Positions 24,007 to 34,085 are shown, numbered from the stretch's first letter. The stretch is 64,000 nucleotides of DNA from Deinococcus aquaedulcis (GCF_019693445.1 NZ_JAHRBL010000017.1:16387-80386), one strand, 5' to 3'. Translations and numbers: made by a program. The notes: generated by a model not told the origin, from the letters alone.

Positions 24007-24456
24007 ATGTTCAACGCCCATCTGCTGGCCCTGGCCAGCGCCCTGCTCCTGTCTTTGGCTGCCGCCCACGCCACCGTCCGCACCGAAAGCGGCCTGACCG
24101 AAAGCAAGGCCGGCGCCAGCGAAACCTACCGCCTGAACGTGCCCACCGAGAAAGACATCAGCACGACGGAAATCCGCCTGGTGGTGCCAGCCGGCGTGAC
24201 CATCACCCGCTTTCAGGTCACGCCCGGCTTCCAGCGCACGGTCAAGAAGAACGAGGCCGGCCTGGTCACCGAAGTGGTCTGGAAAGGCCGCGTGGCGCCC
24301 ATGGAGTACGTCCGCTTCTTCTTCCAGGCGCGCAATCCCGCCGCGCCCGGTGAACTGAGCTGGAAGGTGTACCAGACCTACAGTGACGGCTCGGTGGTGG
24401 CCTGGGACGACACCGATCCCGCCCAGGGCCCGGCCAGCAAAACCACGGTGAAATAA
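24007..24456 (+). CDS. YcnI-like (DUF1775) copper-associated secreted protein
   Basis: A 149-residue exported protein. Cleavage of the signal peptide ([15 protein letters not shown]) would leave the conserved histidine of AHATV at or near the new N-terminus, the residue that binds copper in YcnI proteins. Blocks [16 protein letters not shown] and [22 protein letters not shown], and the tryptophans, follow the family. The membrane anchor present at the C-terminus of many YcnI proteins is missing. GAGGTG precedes the ATG. CopC lies 72 bp downstream. Confidence 0.8.
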   Translation: MFNAHLLALASALLLSLAAAHATVRTESGLTESKAGASETYRLNVPTEKDISTTEIRLVVPAGVTITRFQVTPGFQRTVKKNEAGLVTEVVWKGRVAPMEYVRFFFQARNPAAPGELSWKVYQTYSDGSVVAWDDTDPAQGPASKTTVK

Positions 24457-24528
24457 AGCCATTCAAGCGTCACTTGGGCAGGGGCGGGGCCACGTTGCGC
24501 CCCCCCTGTGCCCCCCGAGGGAGAAGCC

Positions 24529-24927
24529 ATGAAACGACTGTTGATGCTGGCCCTGCTGGTCCTGCCGGGCGCGGCCCTGGCCCACACCGCCGTCACGTCG
24601 GTGGTGCCTGCCCGGGGCGCGGTGGTTCCGGCGCCCGCTGCGGTCACGCTGAACTTCAGTGAGCCGGTAGAGCTGCGCTTCAGCACTGTGCGGGTGATGG
24701 CGGTGGCCGCCGGACAGACCCCCGAGGCCGCCGCCAAGCTGGCCCTGGCCGCGCGCCCGGAGACCCCCACGCTGGTCAGCCGGCCCCCGACCACGGCGGG
24801 CCTCGCCGCCCGGCTGAGCGTGCCGCTGAAAACGGGACTGAAACCTGGGCTGTATGTGATCGCTTGGCGGCTGCTGTCCGAAGACGGGCACCCCGTCAGC
24901 GGTCTGAGCACCTTCCGGGTGCGCTAG
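24529..24927 (+). CDS. copC: CopC-domain copper-binding protein
   Basis: 132 residues. The signal peptide MKRLLMLALLVLPGAALA is followed by H-T-A-V-T, where the histidine of the mature N-terminus is the usual Cu(II) ligand. PARGAVVPAPAAVTLNFSEPVE and YVIAWRLLSEDGHPVSG (with the DGHP histidine ligand) are diagnostic for CopC. GAGGGAGA lies 5 nt upstream of the ATG at 24529. A CopD-like gene starts 3 bp after the stop; in many bacteria the two are fused or paired for copper import or buffering. Confidence 0.9.
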   Translation: MKRLLMLALLVLPGAALAHTAVTSVVPARGAVVPAPAAVTLNFSEPVELRFSTVRVMAVAAGQTPEAAAKLALAARPETPTLVSRPPTTAGLAARLSVPLKTGLKPGLYVIAWRLLSEDGHPVSGLSTFRVR

Positions 24928-24930
24928 GCC

Positions 24931-25727
24931 GTGCTGGCGCTGCTGACCGGCCTCACTCACCTGGGGCTGGTGGCGCTGCTGGGGGGGTGCTGGCCCGGCG
25001 CCTGTGGACCCCCGGCTGGCCCCGCCTGTGGGTGCCCGCGCTGGGCGCCGGGCTGCTGCTGCTGGGCTGGGGCGGCCAACTGGCGCTGACCCTGGCTGCG
25101 CTGGGCTTCACCGCCCCGGCGGACGTGCTGGCCTATCTGACGGGCACCGGCCCTGGCCGGGGCATGCTGCTGGCCCTGCTGGGCGCCGCGCTGCTGCTGG
25201 CCGCCGAGACCGGGCGCTGGCCCTGGCCGGCCCTGCCCCTGGCGGCGGCCGTGGTGGTCTGGGGCGCGGCGGGGGTGGGCCACGGCGCCGGGCACGGCGT
25301 GGGGGTGCGGGCGCTGCATGCCGCCCACGCCGCCGCCATGTGCGTCTGGCTGGGCGGCGTGCTGACCCTGCTGCGCCGGGGCTCGCCCGAACTGGCCCGG
25401 CGCTTTTCCCCGGTGGCGGCGGCCTGCGTGGTCACCCTGGCGCTGACTGGTCTGGCGATGATAGGGCAACATCTGCGCCTGCCCGCCTCCTGGGCCGGCA
25501 CCCCTTACGGCCAGACCCTGCTGCTGAAGCTGGGAGCGGTGGCTGTGACGCTGGGGCTGGCCCTGGGGGTCCGCCGGGCCCTGGCGCGGGGGCGCGCCCT
25601 ACGCCCACCCCTGCGGCGCGAAACTCTAGGTCTGCTGGCGGTCCTGGCCCTCACCGCCCTGCTGGTCACGCAACCCCCACCGGCGGGGCATGCCGCGCAC
25701 GCGGCGGCCCGCTTAGAATTGCCTTAA
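24931..25727 (+). pseudogene. copD: CopD-like copper membrane protein interrupted by a frameshift at a G7 run
   Basis: GTG 24931, three bases after copC, opens a frame coding VLALLTGLTHLGLVALLGG. At G7 (24981-24987) this frame leaves the family pattern, and the continuation GVLARRLWTPGWPRLW lies in the -1 frame, running to a stop at 25727. One extra G would restore a single frame of about 266 residues with seven or so helices and the CopD histidine-rich loops (VGHGAGHGVG, ALHAAHAAAM). Reading in the zero frame, the run is G-GGG-GGG, a slippery heptamer that would give exactly the needed -1 shift. So this may be a sequencing error, a true null or a shift-decoded gene. Confidence 0.75.
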
Positions 25728-25771
25728 TGGCCCCTCCTTTTCGTCTTCCCGGGCAGCTGGCCCATGCCTGA
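25727..25771 (+). CDS. Candidate 14-residue bridging ORF
   Basis: Its ATG overlaps the copD stop (TAATG), and it ends 8 nt inside the next gene, whose ATG is at 25764. It encodes MAPPFRLPGQLAHA. It could couple translation between the two genes; chance cannot be ruled out. Confidence 0.22.
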   Translation: MAPPFRLPGQLAHA

Positions 25772-28613
25772 GCGCGAGGCCCAGCTGTTCACGGCCATGT
25801 TCCGGCGCTCGCCCATTGGTATGGCGCTGGTGTCGCTGCAGGGGCAGTTCATGACCGTGAACGAGGCCCTGTGCCGCATGCTGGGCTATACGCAGGCCGA
25901 GCTGCTGGCACTGACCTTTCAGGACATCACCCACCCCGAGGACCTGGACAGCGACCTGGGTCTGCTGCGGCGCGTGCTGGCGCGCGAGATGGACCAGTAC
26001 GAGCTGCGCAAGCGCTACTGGCGCAAGGACGGCCAGCTGATCTGGATTGAGCTGCATGTCTCGCTGATTCTGGACGAGGCGGGCGCACCTGCTTTTTTCG
26101 TCTCGCAGATTCAGGACATCACCGCGCAGGTCGAGACCGAGGCCCAGCTGCAGGAGGTCAATGAGCGGCTGCGGCTGGCCCTGGAAGCCACCCAGGACGG
26201 TCTCTGGGACTGGCGGCTGCCGGGGCGCGAGCTGTTCGTTTCGGACGCGTTTCGCTCGCAACTGGGCTTTGATCGCCACGAGCCGGTGAGCCTGGATGCG
26301 TGGCTGGCGCGGGTGCACCCGGATGACCTGCCTGCTCTGCAGGACAGCTACCGCGCCCACCTCGCGGGCCACCGCGCCCTTCACGTGCAGTACCGGGCCC
26401 AGCACGGCAGCGGGGAGTGGCGCTTCTTTCAGGTGCGCGGGCAGATCACCGCCCAGGATGATCAGGGCCAGCCGCTGCGCGTGACCGGCACCCAGACCGA
26501 CGTCACCGAGCAGGTGCGCACCACCCAGGACCTGCAACTGCTGCTGGACAACCTGCCCGCGCTGATCGGCTACTGGGACACCACGCTGCACAACCGCTTT
26601 GGCAATCCCACCTATCTGGCGTGGTTTGGCCAGACGCCCGCCCAGGTGCGCGGCCAGCACATCCGCGACGTGATTGGCGAGGAACTGTATGCCCAGAACC
26701 GCCCGATGATCGAGCGGGTGCTGGCCGGCGAAACGCGGCGCTTTGAGCGGCAAATCACCGATGCCAGTGGCCAGCCGCGCGCCATTGAGCTGGTGTACGT
26801 GCCCGACATGCAGGGCGGCGAGGTGCGCGGCTTTTTCTCGCTGGGCACCGATATCACCGCCCGCAAGGTCGCCGAGCGCGCCCTGACCGAGCAGCGTGAA
26901 CTGGCGCGCGTGACCCTGTCCTCCATTGGCGACGGCGTGGTGACCACCGATCCGCAGGGCCGGGTGACTTTCCTGAACCCCACCGCTGAGCGCATGACCG
27001 GCTGGACCCTGGCCGAGGCAGCCGGCCAGCCTATTGAAGCGGTGATGGCCCTGCTGGAAGAGGGCACGCGCACCGAACTGGCCAACCCGCTGCGCCGCGC
27101 CCTGCAGGAGCGCGTGACCCTGGGGCTGGCGGCCAACACCCTGTTGCGCAGCCGCGCCGGACACCACCACAGCATTGAGGACTCGGCCGCGCCCATTCTG
27201 AACGAGCAGGGCGAGCTGCTGGGCGCCGTGCTGGTGTTCCACGATGTCTCGGAGGCCCGGGCGATGGCCGTGCGCATGAGCCACCTGGCGCAGCACGACG
27301 CCCTGACCGATCTGCCCAACCGGGTGCTGCTGCGCGACCGGGTGTCGCAGGCCATCAGCCGCGCCCGGCGCCAGGGTACGCGCTTTGCGGTGCTGTTTTT
27401 AGACCTGGACCACTTCAAGAACGTCAACGATTCGCTGGGCCACCATGTGGGCGACGAACTGCTCAAGGCTATCTCTGCCCGCCTGCGCGGGGTGCTGCGC
27501 GCCTCGGACACGGTCAGCCGACAGGGCGGCGACGAATTTATCGTGCTGCTGCCAGATATGCGCGAGGCCGATCACGTGGAGCATGTGATCGCCAAGCTCA
27601 CCGAAGCGGTCACGGCGCCCTATCAGGTGGCGGGGCACCACCTGGAGGTGGGGTTCAGCGTGGGCGTGGCCCTGTACCCCGACGACGGCGAGAGCACCGA
27701 CGTGCTGCTGCAACACGCCGACGCCGCCATGTACCGCGCCAAGGCCGAGGGCCGGGGGCGCCACCGCTTCTTTTCCCGCGCGCTGCACCAGGCCATCCTG
27801 GCGCGTCAGAGCCTGCAGGCCGAACTGCGCCAGGCCTTTGAACGCCGGGAATTCTCGCTGGTGTACCAGCCCAAGGTGAACCTCTGGACCCGCGAGGTGC
27901 TGGGCGCCGAGGCCCTGCTGCGCTGGGTGCGCCCCGACGGCCGGGCGGTGTCGCCGCTGGACTTCATTCCCCTGGCCGAGGAAAGCGGCCTGATCGTGCC
28001 ACTGGGCGCCTGGGTGCTGGAAACCGCCTGCCAGCAGAGCCGCGCCTGGACCCAGGCCTGCGGGCACAACGTGCCGGTGTCGGTGAACATCTCGCCGCTG
28101 CAATTTGCCGATCCCGGCTTTCTGGAGACGGTGCAGCGCTACCTGCAGGGGACCGGGCTCACGCCGGGCCTGCTGGAACTCGAACTCACCGAGAGCATGC
28201 TGATGGCCGACATTGAGCGGGTCCAGCAGACCCTGGGCGCGCTGCGCCACCTGGGCGTGTGCGTGTCCATTGACGACTTTGGCACCGGCTATTCCAGCCT
28301 CAGCTACCTGCGGGCCTTTCCGGTGAACACCCTGAAGATTGACCGCTCGTTTCTGAAAACGGTGCCGGACGATCCGCAGGCGGTGGCGGTGGTGGAGGCG
28401 GTGGTGGCGCTGGGCCGCAGCCTGAACCTGGGTGTGATTGCCGAGGGGGTCGAGACGCCCGAACAGGCGCGCAGCCTGCTGAACCTGGACTGCGCGGCCA
28501 TGCAGGGCTACCTGTTTGGCCGCCCCATGCCGCCTGGCGAACTGCTGACGTGGCTGCGCGACTGGCACGCCCAGGGCGCCGAGGACCCGGAGCCCAGCCC
28601 CCTCAGGGAGTAG
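25764..28613 (+). CDS. PAS-GGDEF-EAL bifunctional c-di-GMP protein
   Basis: A 949-residue cytoplasmic sensor. Four PAS domains occupy roughly residues 8-125, 135-255, 265-375 and 380-505 (NEALCRMLGYT, FRSQLGFDRHEP, PTYLAWFGQTP, PTAERMTGWTL). The diguanylate cyclase domain follows, with RQGGDEF at about 587 and an RASD inhibitory I-site five residues before GGDEF. The EAL phosphodiesterase domain has AEALLRW near 715 and DDFGTGYSSLSYL and AEGVET further on. Both activities look intact, so the PAS sensors may set the balance. Its end overlaps the convergent glpD end by 11 bp. No strong ribosome site precedes the ATG. Confidence 0.93.
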   Translation: MPEREAQLFTAMFRRSPIGMALVSLQGQFMTVNEALCRMLGYTQAELLALTFQDITHPEDLDSDLGLLRRVLAREMDQYELRKRYWRKDGQLIWIELHVSLILDEAGAPAFFVSQIQDITAQVETEAQLQEVNERLRLALEATQDGLWDWRLPGRELFVSDAFRSQLGFDRHEPVSLDAWLARVHPDDLPALQDSYRAHLAGHRALHVQYRAQHGSGEWRFFQVRGQITAQDDQGQPLRVTGTQTDVTEQVRTTQDLQLLLDNLPALIGYWDTTLHNRFGNPTYLAWFGQTPAQVRGQHIRDVIGEELYAQNRPMIERVLAGETRRFERQITDASGQPRAIELVYVPDMQGGEVRGFFSLGTDITARKVAERALTEQRELARVTLSSIGDGVVTTDPQGRVTFLNPTAERMTGWTLAEAAGQPIEAVMALLEEGTRTELANPLRRALQERVTLGLAANTLLRSRAGHHHSIEDSAAPILNEQGELLGAVLVFHDVSEARAMAVRMSHLAQHDALTDLPNRVLLRDRVSQAISRARRQGTRFAVLFLDLDHFKNVNDSLGHHVGDELLKAISARLRGVLRASDTVSRQGGDEFIVLLPDMREADHVEHVIAKLTEAVTAPYQVAGHHLEVGFSVGVALYPDDGESTDVLLQHADAAMYRAKAEGRGRHRFFSRALHQAILARQSLQAELRQAFERREFSLVYQPKVNLWTREVLGAEALLRWVRPDGRAVSPLDFIPLAEESGLIVPLGAWVLETACQQSRAWTQACGHNVPVSVNISPLQFADPGFLETVQRYLQGTGLTPGLLELELTESMLMADIERVQQTLGALRHLGVCVSIDDFGTGYSSLSYLRAFPVNTLKIDRSFLKTVPDDPQAVAVVEAVVALGRSLNLGVIAEGVETPEQARSLLNLDCAAMQGYLFGRPMPPGELLTWLRDWHAQGAEDPEPSPLRE

Positions 28614-30165
28614 GGGCCAGCAGCGCCTCCTGGGCCAGCGCCCGGTAGGCCTGCACCTGCGCGGCCTGCCACGCGCCGTCATGGCCCAGTTCTTCGGCCA
28701 GCAGTTCGGCCACGCGGGGGGCGGCCTCCAGGCTGGCGCGGGCGTCCAGCAGCAGGGCGCGCAGGCGGCGCGAGAGCACATCCTCCACCGTGCGGGCCTG
28801 TTCCATGCGCGCGGCCCAGCGCACCTGGGCTTCCACGTAGGGCAGGGCCGGGTGCAGTTTCACAGCGGCGCCGGGCAGGGCCTGCACCCGCGCGGCGTCG
28901 GTGCCGTACACGCGCCAGGGCCCCGGCAGAGGCTCCGGCGTGGCGCCGTGCAGCTGCAGGCCCCGGGTCAGGCTCAGGCGCGCGGGTAGGCGTGCCAGTG
29001 CGGCGGCGCGGCTGACCGTGTCTTCGGCCATGTGGCGGTAGGTGGTCCACTTGCCGCCGGTCAGGGTCAGCAGTCCGCCCTCGCTGAGCTGCAGGGTGTG
29101 ATCCCGCGAGAGGCTTTTGGTCTCGCCGCCGCCGGCCTTCACCAGCGGGCGCAGGCCCGCGAACACGCTCAGCACGTCGGCACGCGTAGGAGCCGGCGAG
29201 AGGTAGCGCGCGGCGGTCTCCAGGATGAACTCAATCTCTTCGGGCAGGGCGCGCGGTTCGGGGCTCACGCCGGGCACGGGCGTGTCGGTGGTGCCGATCA
29301 CCACGCGGTCATGCCAGGGCACCGCAAACAGCACCCGGCCGTCGTCGGTGCGCGGCACCATCAGGGCGTGTTCGCCGGGCAGGAAGCGCCGGGGCACCAC
29401 CACATGCACCCCCTGGCTGGGCGAGAGCAGCGCCGGGGCATCCGGGCGCTCCAGGCGCCGCACCTCGTCCACAAAGACCCCGGTGGCGTTCACCACCACC
29501 CGGGCGCGCACCTCGTGGGTCCCTCCGGTTTCCTCGTCACGAAAACGTGCGCCCACGACCTTGCCGCCCTCCTGCACCAGCCCCACCACGGGCGCGTGGT
29601 TCAGGGCCACGCCGCCAAAGTTCTCCAGGGTGCGCAGCAGGGTCACGGCCAGCCGGGCGTCGTCAAACTGGCCGTCGAAATACAGCACGCCGCCTTTCAG
29701 GTGGTTCTGGCGCAGGGTGGGAATGCCGCGCAGGGCCTCGCCCGTGCCCACCGGGCGGCTGGCGCGCAGGTTCAGACGCCCGGCCAGCAGGTCGTACAGC
29801 TTGAGGCCTATGCCATAAAACGGCGTGGCCCACCACTGGTAGGCGGCAATCAGAAAGCCCAGGTCGTGCACCAGATGGGGCGCGTTGCGCTTCAGCAGGC
29901 CGCGCTCGTATAGGGCTTCGCGCACCAGGGCCACGTTGCCCTGGGCCAGATACCGCACCCCGCCGTGAACCAGCTTGGTGGAGCGGCTGCTGGTGCCCTG
30001 GGCGTAGTCGCGCGCTTCGAGCAGCAGCACCCGGTAACCGCGCGTGGCGGCGTCCAGCGCGGTTCCCAGCCCCGAGGCGCCCCCGCCGATCACCAGCAGG
30101 TCCCACACGTGTTCGTTCAGGGCCGCGTGGAGGCTCGCGCGGCGGGCATCGTTGCCCGGCGTCAT
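28603..30165 (-). CDS. glpD: Aerobic glycerol-3-phosphate dehydrogenase
   Basis: A 520-residue FAD enzyme at the membrane surface that oxidises glycerol-3-phosphate to DHAP and passes electrons to quinone. The dinucleotide fold is [57 protein letters not shown] and [10 protein letters not shown] are GlpD signatures. The ATG at 30165 overlaps the glpK stop (ATGA) and has GGAGGAGGG before it. With glpK it makes up the glycerol pathway; a glycerol facilitator gene is absent here. Confidence 0.95.
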   Translation of the reverse strand: MTPGNDARRASLHAALNEHVWDLLVIGGGASGLGTALDAATRGYRVLLLEARDYAQGTSSRSTKLVHGGVRYLAQGNVALVREALYERGLLKRNAPHLVHDLGFLIAAYQWWATPFYGIGLKLYDLLAGRLNLRASRPVGTGEALRGIPTLRQNHLKGGVLYFDGQFDDARLAVTLLRTLENFGGVALNHAPVVGLVQEGGKVVGARFRDEETGGTHEVRARVVVNATGVFVDEVRRLERPDAPALLSPSQGVHVVVPRRFLPGEHALMVPRTDDGRVLFAVPWHDRVVIGTTDTPVPGVSPEPRALPEEIEFILETAARYLSPAPTRADVLSVFAGLRPLVKAGGGETKSLSRDHTLQLSEGGLLTLTGGKWTTYRHMAEDTVSRAAALARLPARLSLTRGLQLHGATPEPLPGPWRVYGTDAARVQALPGAAVKLHPALPYVEAQVRWAARMEQARTVEDVLSRRLRALLLDARASLEAAPRVAELLAEELGHDGAWQAAQVQAYRALAQEALLAPTP

Positions 30166-31664
30166 GCGCCCTCCTCCTCGGCCCAGGCGCGGCTGCGTTC
30201 CACGGCGCGGCGCCACTGCCTCAGGCGGCGCTCGCGCTCATCGGCGGCCAGGGTGGGCTCGAAGGAGCGGTCCACCTGCCACAGCGTTTCCAGCTCGGCT
30301 TCACTCTGCCAGTACCCCACCGCCAGCCCGGCCAGAAAGGCGGCGCCCAGCGCGGTGGTTTCGGTGACTTTCGGGCGGGTGACGGTCACGCCCAGCAGGT
30401 CGGCCTGCGCCTGCATCAGCAGGTTGTTGCGGCTGGCCCCGCCGTCCACCCGCAGCTCTGAAAGGGTCACGCCGCTGTCGCGCTCCATGGCGCCCAGCAG
30501 GTCGGCGGCCTGGAACGCCACGCTGTCCAGCGCCGCGCGGGCGAGGTGCGCGCGGGTGGCCCCGCGTGTGAGGCCCACCACGGTGCCCCGCGCGTAAGGG
30601 TCCCAGTACGGCGCGCCCAGGCCCACGAACGCGGGCACCAGATACACCCCGCCGCTGTCGGGCACGGCGGTTGCCAGGGCCTCAATCTCGGCGGCGTCGC
30701 GGATCAGGCCCAAGCCGTCGCGCAGCCACTGCACCACCGCGCCCGCCACGAACACCGAGCCCTCCAGCGCGTAGGTGCGCCCGTGCCCCCGGTCCCAGGC
30801 CACGGTGGTCAGCAGGCGGCTGGGGCTGTGCACCGCTTCAGGCCCGGTGTTCATCAGCATGAAACAACCGGTGCCATAGGTGTTCTTGGCCATGCCGGGC
30901 CGCAGGCACACTTGCCCGAAGGTGGCGGCCTGCTGGTCGCCGGCCATACCCGCAATCTTGACCCGCGCGCCCAGCAGGCCCGGCGCTGTTTCGCCGTACA
31001 CCTCACTGCTGGGCCGCACCCCGGGCAGCAGGGCGCGCGGCACGCGCAGCAGCGCCAGCAACTCGTCGTCCCACTCGCCCGTGTGAATGTTCAGCAGCAG
31101 GGTGCGGCTGGCGTTCGAGACGTCTGTCAGGTGCGCCTCGCCGCCGGTCAGGCGGTAGAGCAGCCAGCTGTCCACCGTGCCGCAGGCCAGTTCGCCGCGT
31201 TCGGCCCGCGCGCGGGCGCCGGGCACATGGTCCAGCAGCCACGCCAGCTTGGTGCCGCTGAAGTAGGGGTCCAGCAGCAGGCCGGTTTTTTCGCGAATCA
31301 GGGCTTCGTGCCCGGCGGCGCGCAGGGCCTCGCACTCGGCGGCGGTGCGGCGGTCCTGCCACACGATGGCCGGGGCCAGGGGCTCGCCGCTGGCGCGGTC
31401 CCAGATCATCACCGTTTCACGCTGGTTGGTGATGCCAATGGCCGCCAGATCACCCGCGCGCAGCCCGGCGCCGGCCAGGGCTTCTTGCACCACGCCAATC
31501 TGGGTGCTCCAGATTTCGCGCGGGTCGTGTTCTACCCAGCCGGGGCGCGGAAAGTGCTGGGTGAATTCCTTCTGGGCCGAGTGGCGAATCTGGCCCTGCC
31601 GGTCAAAGACGATGGCGCGGCTGCTGGTCGTGCCCTGATCCAGGGCAAGAACGAACTGGGTCAT
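30162..31664 (-). CDS. glpK: Glycerol kinase
   Basis: A 500-residue FGGY-family kinase, the standard GlpK length. It begins [43 protein letters not shown] [47 protein letters not shown] and [13 protein letters not shown] are all GlpK motifs. AGGAG precedes the ATG at 31664. It is the first gene of a glpK-glpD operon whose long 5' leader holds two strong hairpins. The SorC-type regulator upstream, in the opposite direction, is a candidate controller. Confidence 0.97.
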   Translation of the reverse strand: MTQFVLALDQGTTSSRAIVFDRQGQIRHSAQKEFTQHFPRPGWVEHDPREIWSTQIGVVQEALAGAGLRAGDLAAIGITNQRETVMIWDRASGEPLAPAIVWQDRRTAAECEALRAAGHEALIREKTGLLLDPYFSGTKLAWLLDHVPGARARAERGELACGTVDSWLLYRLTGGEAHLTDVSNASRTLLLNIHTGEWDDELLALLRVPRALLPGVRPSSEVYGETAPGLLGARVKIAGMAGDQQAATFGQVCLRPGMAKNTYGTGCFMLMNTGPEAVHSPSRLLTTVAWDRGHGRTYALEGSVFVAGAVVQWLRDGLGLIRDAAEIEALATAVPDSGGVYLVPAFVGLGAPYWDPYARGTVVGLTRGATRAHLARAALDSVAFQAADLLGAMERDSGVTLSELRVDGGASRNNLLMQAQADLLGVTVTRPKVTETTALGAAFLAGLAVGYWQSEAELETLWQVDRSFEPTLAADERERRLRQWRRAVERSRAWAEEEGA

Positions 31665-31696
31665 GCGGCTCCTGTGACAGTTCTGATACGGCTTCC

Positions 31697-31841
31697 GAAA
31701 AATTCCGTAACGCCTTACGGAATTTTTTCGACCGGAGGGAGAAGGAAAAAGGACGGATTTCCGGGAATTGGGCTGGAACAGCGCCGAAGGCGGGGAACAT
31801 CCAGTTCTTTCCTGGATGTTACGGAAATGGACGGAATCCGT
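31697..31841. promoter_or_regulatory. Structured regulatory region upstream of glpK
   Basis: AAAAATTCCGTAA (31698-31710) pairs perfectly with TTACGGAATTTTT (31715-31727) over a CGCC loop. Read towards glpK it resembles an intrinsic terminator ending about 30 nt before the start codon, so it may be an attenuator. TTACGGAA returns at 31819-31826 and ACGGA-A-TCCGT is a palindrome at 31831-31841, so the unit could also be a set of operators. A second hairpin, AACATCCAG / CTGGATGTT, lies at 31796-31820. Confidence 0.6.
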
Positions 31842-31907
31842 ACGAAAGGCGGGGCGGACAGCACAGGGCCCGATCACACCACCCCCTGAACAGGATGTCA
31901 ATGCGAG

Positions 31908-31945
31908 TGAACATCTGTTCACCCGGGGGCCCGCTGCCGTATGCT
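31908..31945 (+). promoter_or_regulatory. Operator and -10 box of the SorC-type regulator gene
   Basis: TGAACA-TC-TGTTCA (31908-31921) is a perfect inverted repeat that covers the expected -35. TATGCT (31940-31945) ends 7 nt before ATG 31953, so the message would be leaderless. The placement suggests autorepression. Confidence 0.6.
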
Positions 31946-31952
31946 GGCGGGC

Positions 31953-32930
31953 ATGAGCGACGCGCACGATGTTCAGGCGGTGCGGGTGGCGCGGCTGTAC
32001 TACCACCAGGGCCTGACCACTGGGGCCATTGCCCAGGAACTGGGGCTGTCGCGGCCCAAGGTCAGCCGCCTGCTGTCGCACGCGCGGCGCCGTGGATTGG
32101 TGGAAATCCGCATTCACGACCCCCAGGGCGCCCCGCAGGCCCTGGAGGCGCAACTGCGGGCCTACTACCCCTTTCTGAGCCCGCAGGTGGTGCCGGTGCC
32201 GCCCCAGAGCCCGGAGGCCGTGTGGCTGGAGCGGGTGGCGGTGGCCGCCGCGCGGGCGCTGAGCGATACCCTGCGCCCCGGGCAGGTGCTGGGGCTGGCC
32301 TGGGGCACCACCGTGAGCGCCGTGTCGCGCGCCCTGACCCCACGCCCCGTGCCAGAGCTGCAGATCGTGCAGCTGAACGGCAGTGCCAGCGCCCTGGATT
32401 TTCACGACGGCTTAGTGACCGACACCATGACCCGCTTTGCCCGCGCGTTCGGCGCGCGCACGTGGTTGTTTCCGGTGCCCACCTTTTTCGACGACCCCGC
32501 CACCCGGGCCGCCATGTGGCGTGAGCGCAGCGTGCGGCATGTGCTGGCGCTGCAGGAGCGTGCGGACGTGCTGCTGTACTCGGTGGGCTCGCCGGGCGCA
32601 CAGGTGCCCAGCCATGTCTACGCCGCCGGCGCCCTGACCGACACTGACCGCCGCGAGATGCAGGCGCAGGAGGTGGCGGGCGACATCGCCACCGTCTTTT
32701 TCCGCGCGGATGGCACCTCGGCCGGGCTGCCCATCAACGCGCGCAGCAGTGGCCCGGACCTTGCCCTGATTCGCCGCGCGCCCCAGAGTCTGTGCGTGGT
32801 GAGCGGCCTGGGCAAGGTGGACGCCCTGCGCGCCGCCCTGGCCGGCGGGCTGCTGCGCACCCTGATCGTGGACGACCAGACCGCCCAGGCCCTGCTTCAG
32901 GAGTCAGGGGCGCGAATGAAGGAATTCTGA
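31953..32930 (+). CDS. SorC/DeoR-type sugar-binding transcriptional regulator
   Basis: 325 residues. An N-terminal HTH ([20 protein letters not shown] then [10 protein letters not shown]) is followed by the phosphosugar-binding domain of the SorC family ([50 protein letters not shown]). ATG 31953 is preferred over ATG 31941 because of the TATGCT box. It is divergent from glpK-glpD, so control of glycerol use is likely, by analogy with the position of other glycerol regulators; the inducer is unknown. Confidence 0.9.
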   Translation: MSDAHDVQAVRVARLYYHQGLTTGAIAQELGLSRPKVSRLLSHARRRGLVEIRIHDPQGAPQALEAQLRAYYPFLSPQVVPVPPQSPEAVWLERVAVAAARALSDTLRPGQVLGLAWGTTVSAVSRALTPRPVPELQIVQLNGSASALDFHDGLVTDTMTRFARAFGARTWLFPVPTFFDDPATRAAMWRERSVRHVLALQERADVLLYSVGSPGAQVPSHVYAAGALTDTDRREMQAQEVAGDIATVFFRADGTSAGLPINARSSGPDLALIRRAPQSLCVVSGLGKVDALRAALAGGLLRTLIVDDQTAQALLQESGARMKEF

Positions 32931-32957
32931 CAGACGACTGAATCTACAGTGAAGCCC

Positions 32958-34085
32958 ATGACGGGCCCTGCCGCAGACGATCACTTCACCCCGGCGGGCG
33001 AGCGCGCCGCCCAGGACATGCTGCGCCTGACCGAACTGGTGCTGGCCGCCCAGACCCTGGCGGCGGGCGTGACCCCCACCCTGGAAAAACTGGTGCGGGA
33101 CACGGCGGCGCAGGGGTCGGCCTATTTTCAGCTGGAAAGCCGCGACCTGTCGTACCGGGTGCGCGCCGCCACGGGCGAGATGCCCGCCACGCCCGGGATG
33201 CAGGCCATTGCCGCCCACGGCCTGCCCGCCGAGACGCCTTTGTTGCAGGCTCTGGCCACCACCCGCCAGCCTCTGTTTTTCGACGACACCCGGAGCCGCC
33301 ATGAGACGGCGGGCTTCCCCGAACTGGGGGTCGCCAGCGTGGCCGCTGCGCCCGTGCGGGCCAGCGACGGCCGCCTGCTGGGCGCTTTTCTGATGCACAC
33401 CCTGGGCCCGCACTGCTGGCAGCCGGCCGAAGTGGCGCTGTTTACCCTGGTGTCCGGTACGGTGGCGGCGCTCTCCGGGCGGCTGGCGGCCGAGGAGGAT
33501 GCCCGCCAGGCCCGCGAAGCCGCGCTGCGCGCCCTGGGCCTGATGCTGGAGGCGCGCGACGGCGAAACCCACGGCCACACCGACCGGGTGACCCGGCTGG
33601 CCCTGCGCGCCGGACAGGTGCTGGGCTGGGACCCGGACCACCTGGAGGCGCTGCGCTGGGGGGCCTATCTGCACGACATTGGCAAGATCGCCATTCCCGA
33701 CGCAGTGCTGCTGAAGCCTGGCCGCCTGACCGAAGAGGAATGGATCACCATGCGCTCGCACGTGGAGGCCGGCGAACGCTTTGCCCGCGCCCTGGCCTTT
33801 CTGCCCCCGCTGGCCCTGAACGTGATTCAGGACCACCACGAGCACTGGAGCGGGCGCGGCTATCCTGCCGGCAAGCAGGCCGAGGGCATCAGCGTGGAGG
33901 GGCGCCTGTTTGCCCTGTGCGACGTGTACGACGCCCTGACCAGCGAGCGCCCGTACAAGCGCGCCTGGACCCACGAAGCCGCCGTGGCCGAGCTGCGTGC
34001 CCAGGCCGGGCAGCAATTCGATCCCCAGCTCGTGGAAGTGGTGATTCAGGCCGCCGAGGAGCGGGGCGATTCCCTGCTGGCATGA
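32958..34085 (+). CDS. GAF-HD-GYP cyclic-di-GMP phosphodiesterase
   Basis: A 375-residue protein. A GAF-like sensor domain spans about residues 20-180. The HD-GYP domain follows: HTDRVTRLALRAG, LHDIGKIAIPD (the HD pair), HVEAGERFA, DHHEHWSGRGYPAG (the GYP loop) and CDVYDALTSERPYK. All metal ligands appear present, so it should hydrolyse c-di-GMP. TACAGT (32945-32950) lies 7 nt before ATG 32958, a leaderless arrangement; an in-frame GTG sits at 32949. It starts 27 bp after the SorC regulator. Confidence 0.92.
   Translation: MTGPAADDHFTPAGERAAQDMLRLTELVLAAQTLAAGVTPTLEKLVRDTAAQGSAYFQLESRDLSYRVRAATGEMPATPGMQAIAAHGLPAETPLLQALATTRQPLFFDDTRSRHETAGFPELGVASVAAAPVRASDGRLLGAFLMHTLGPHCWQPAEVALFTLVSGTVAALSGRLAAEEDARQAREAALRALGLMLEARDGETHGHTDRVTRLALRAGQVLGWDPDHLEALRWGAYLHDIGKIAIPDAVLLKPGRLTEEEWITMRSHVEAGERFARALAFLPPLALNVIQDHHEHWSGRGYPAGKQAEGISVEGRLFALCDVYDALTSERPYKRAWTHEAAVAELRAQAGQQFDPQLVEVVIQAAEERGDSLLA

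Noticed and set aside
31697..31945. A radiation/desiccation response motif upstream of glpK or the regulator.
   Set aside because: The palindromes seen (TTCCGTAA..TTACGGAA and TGAACA..TGTTCA) do not fit the known TTATG..CATAA form, and no copy of that form was noticed in the window.
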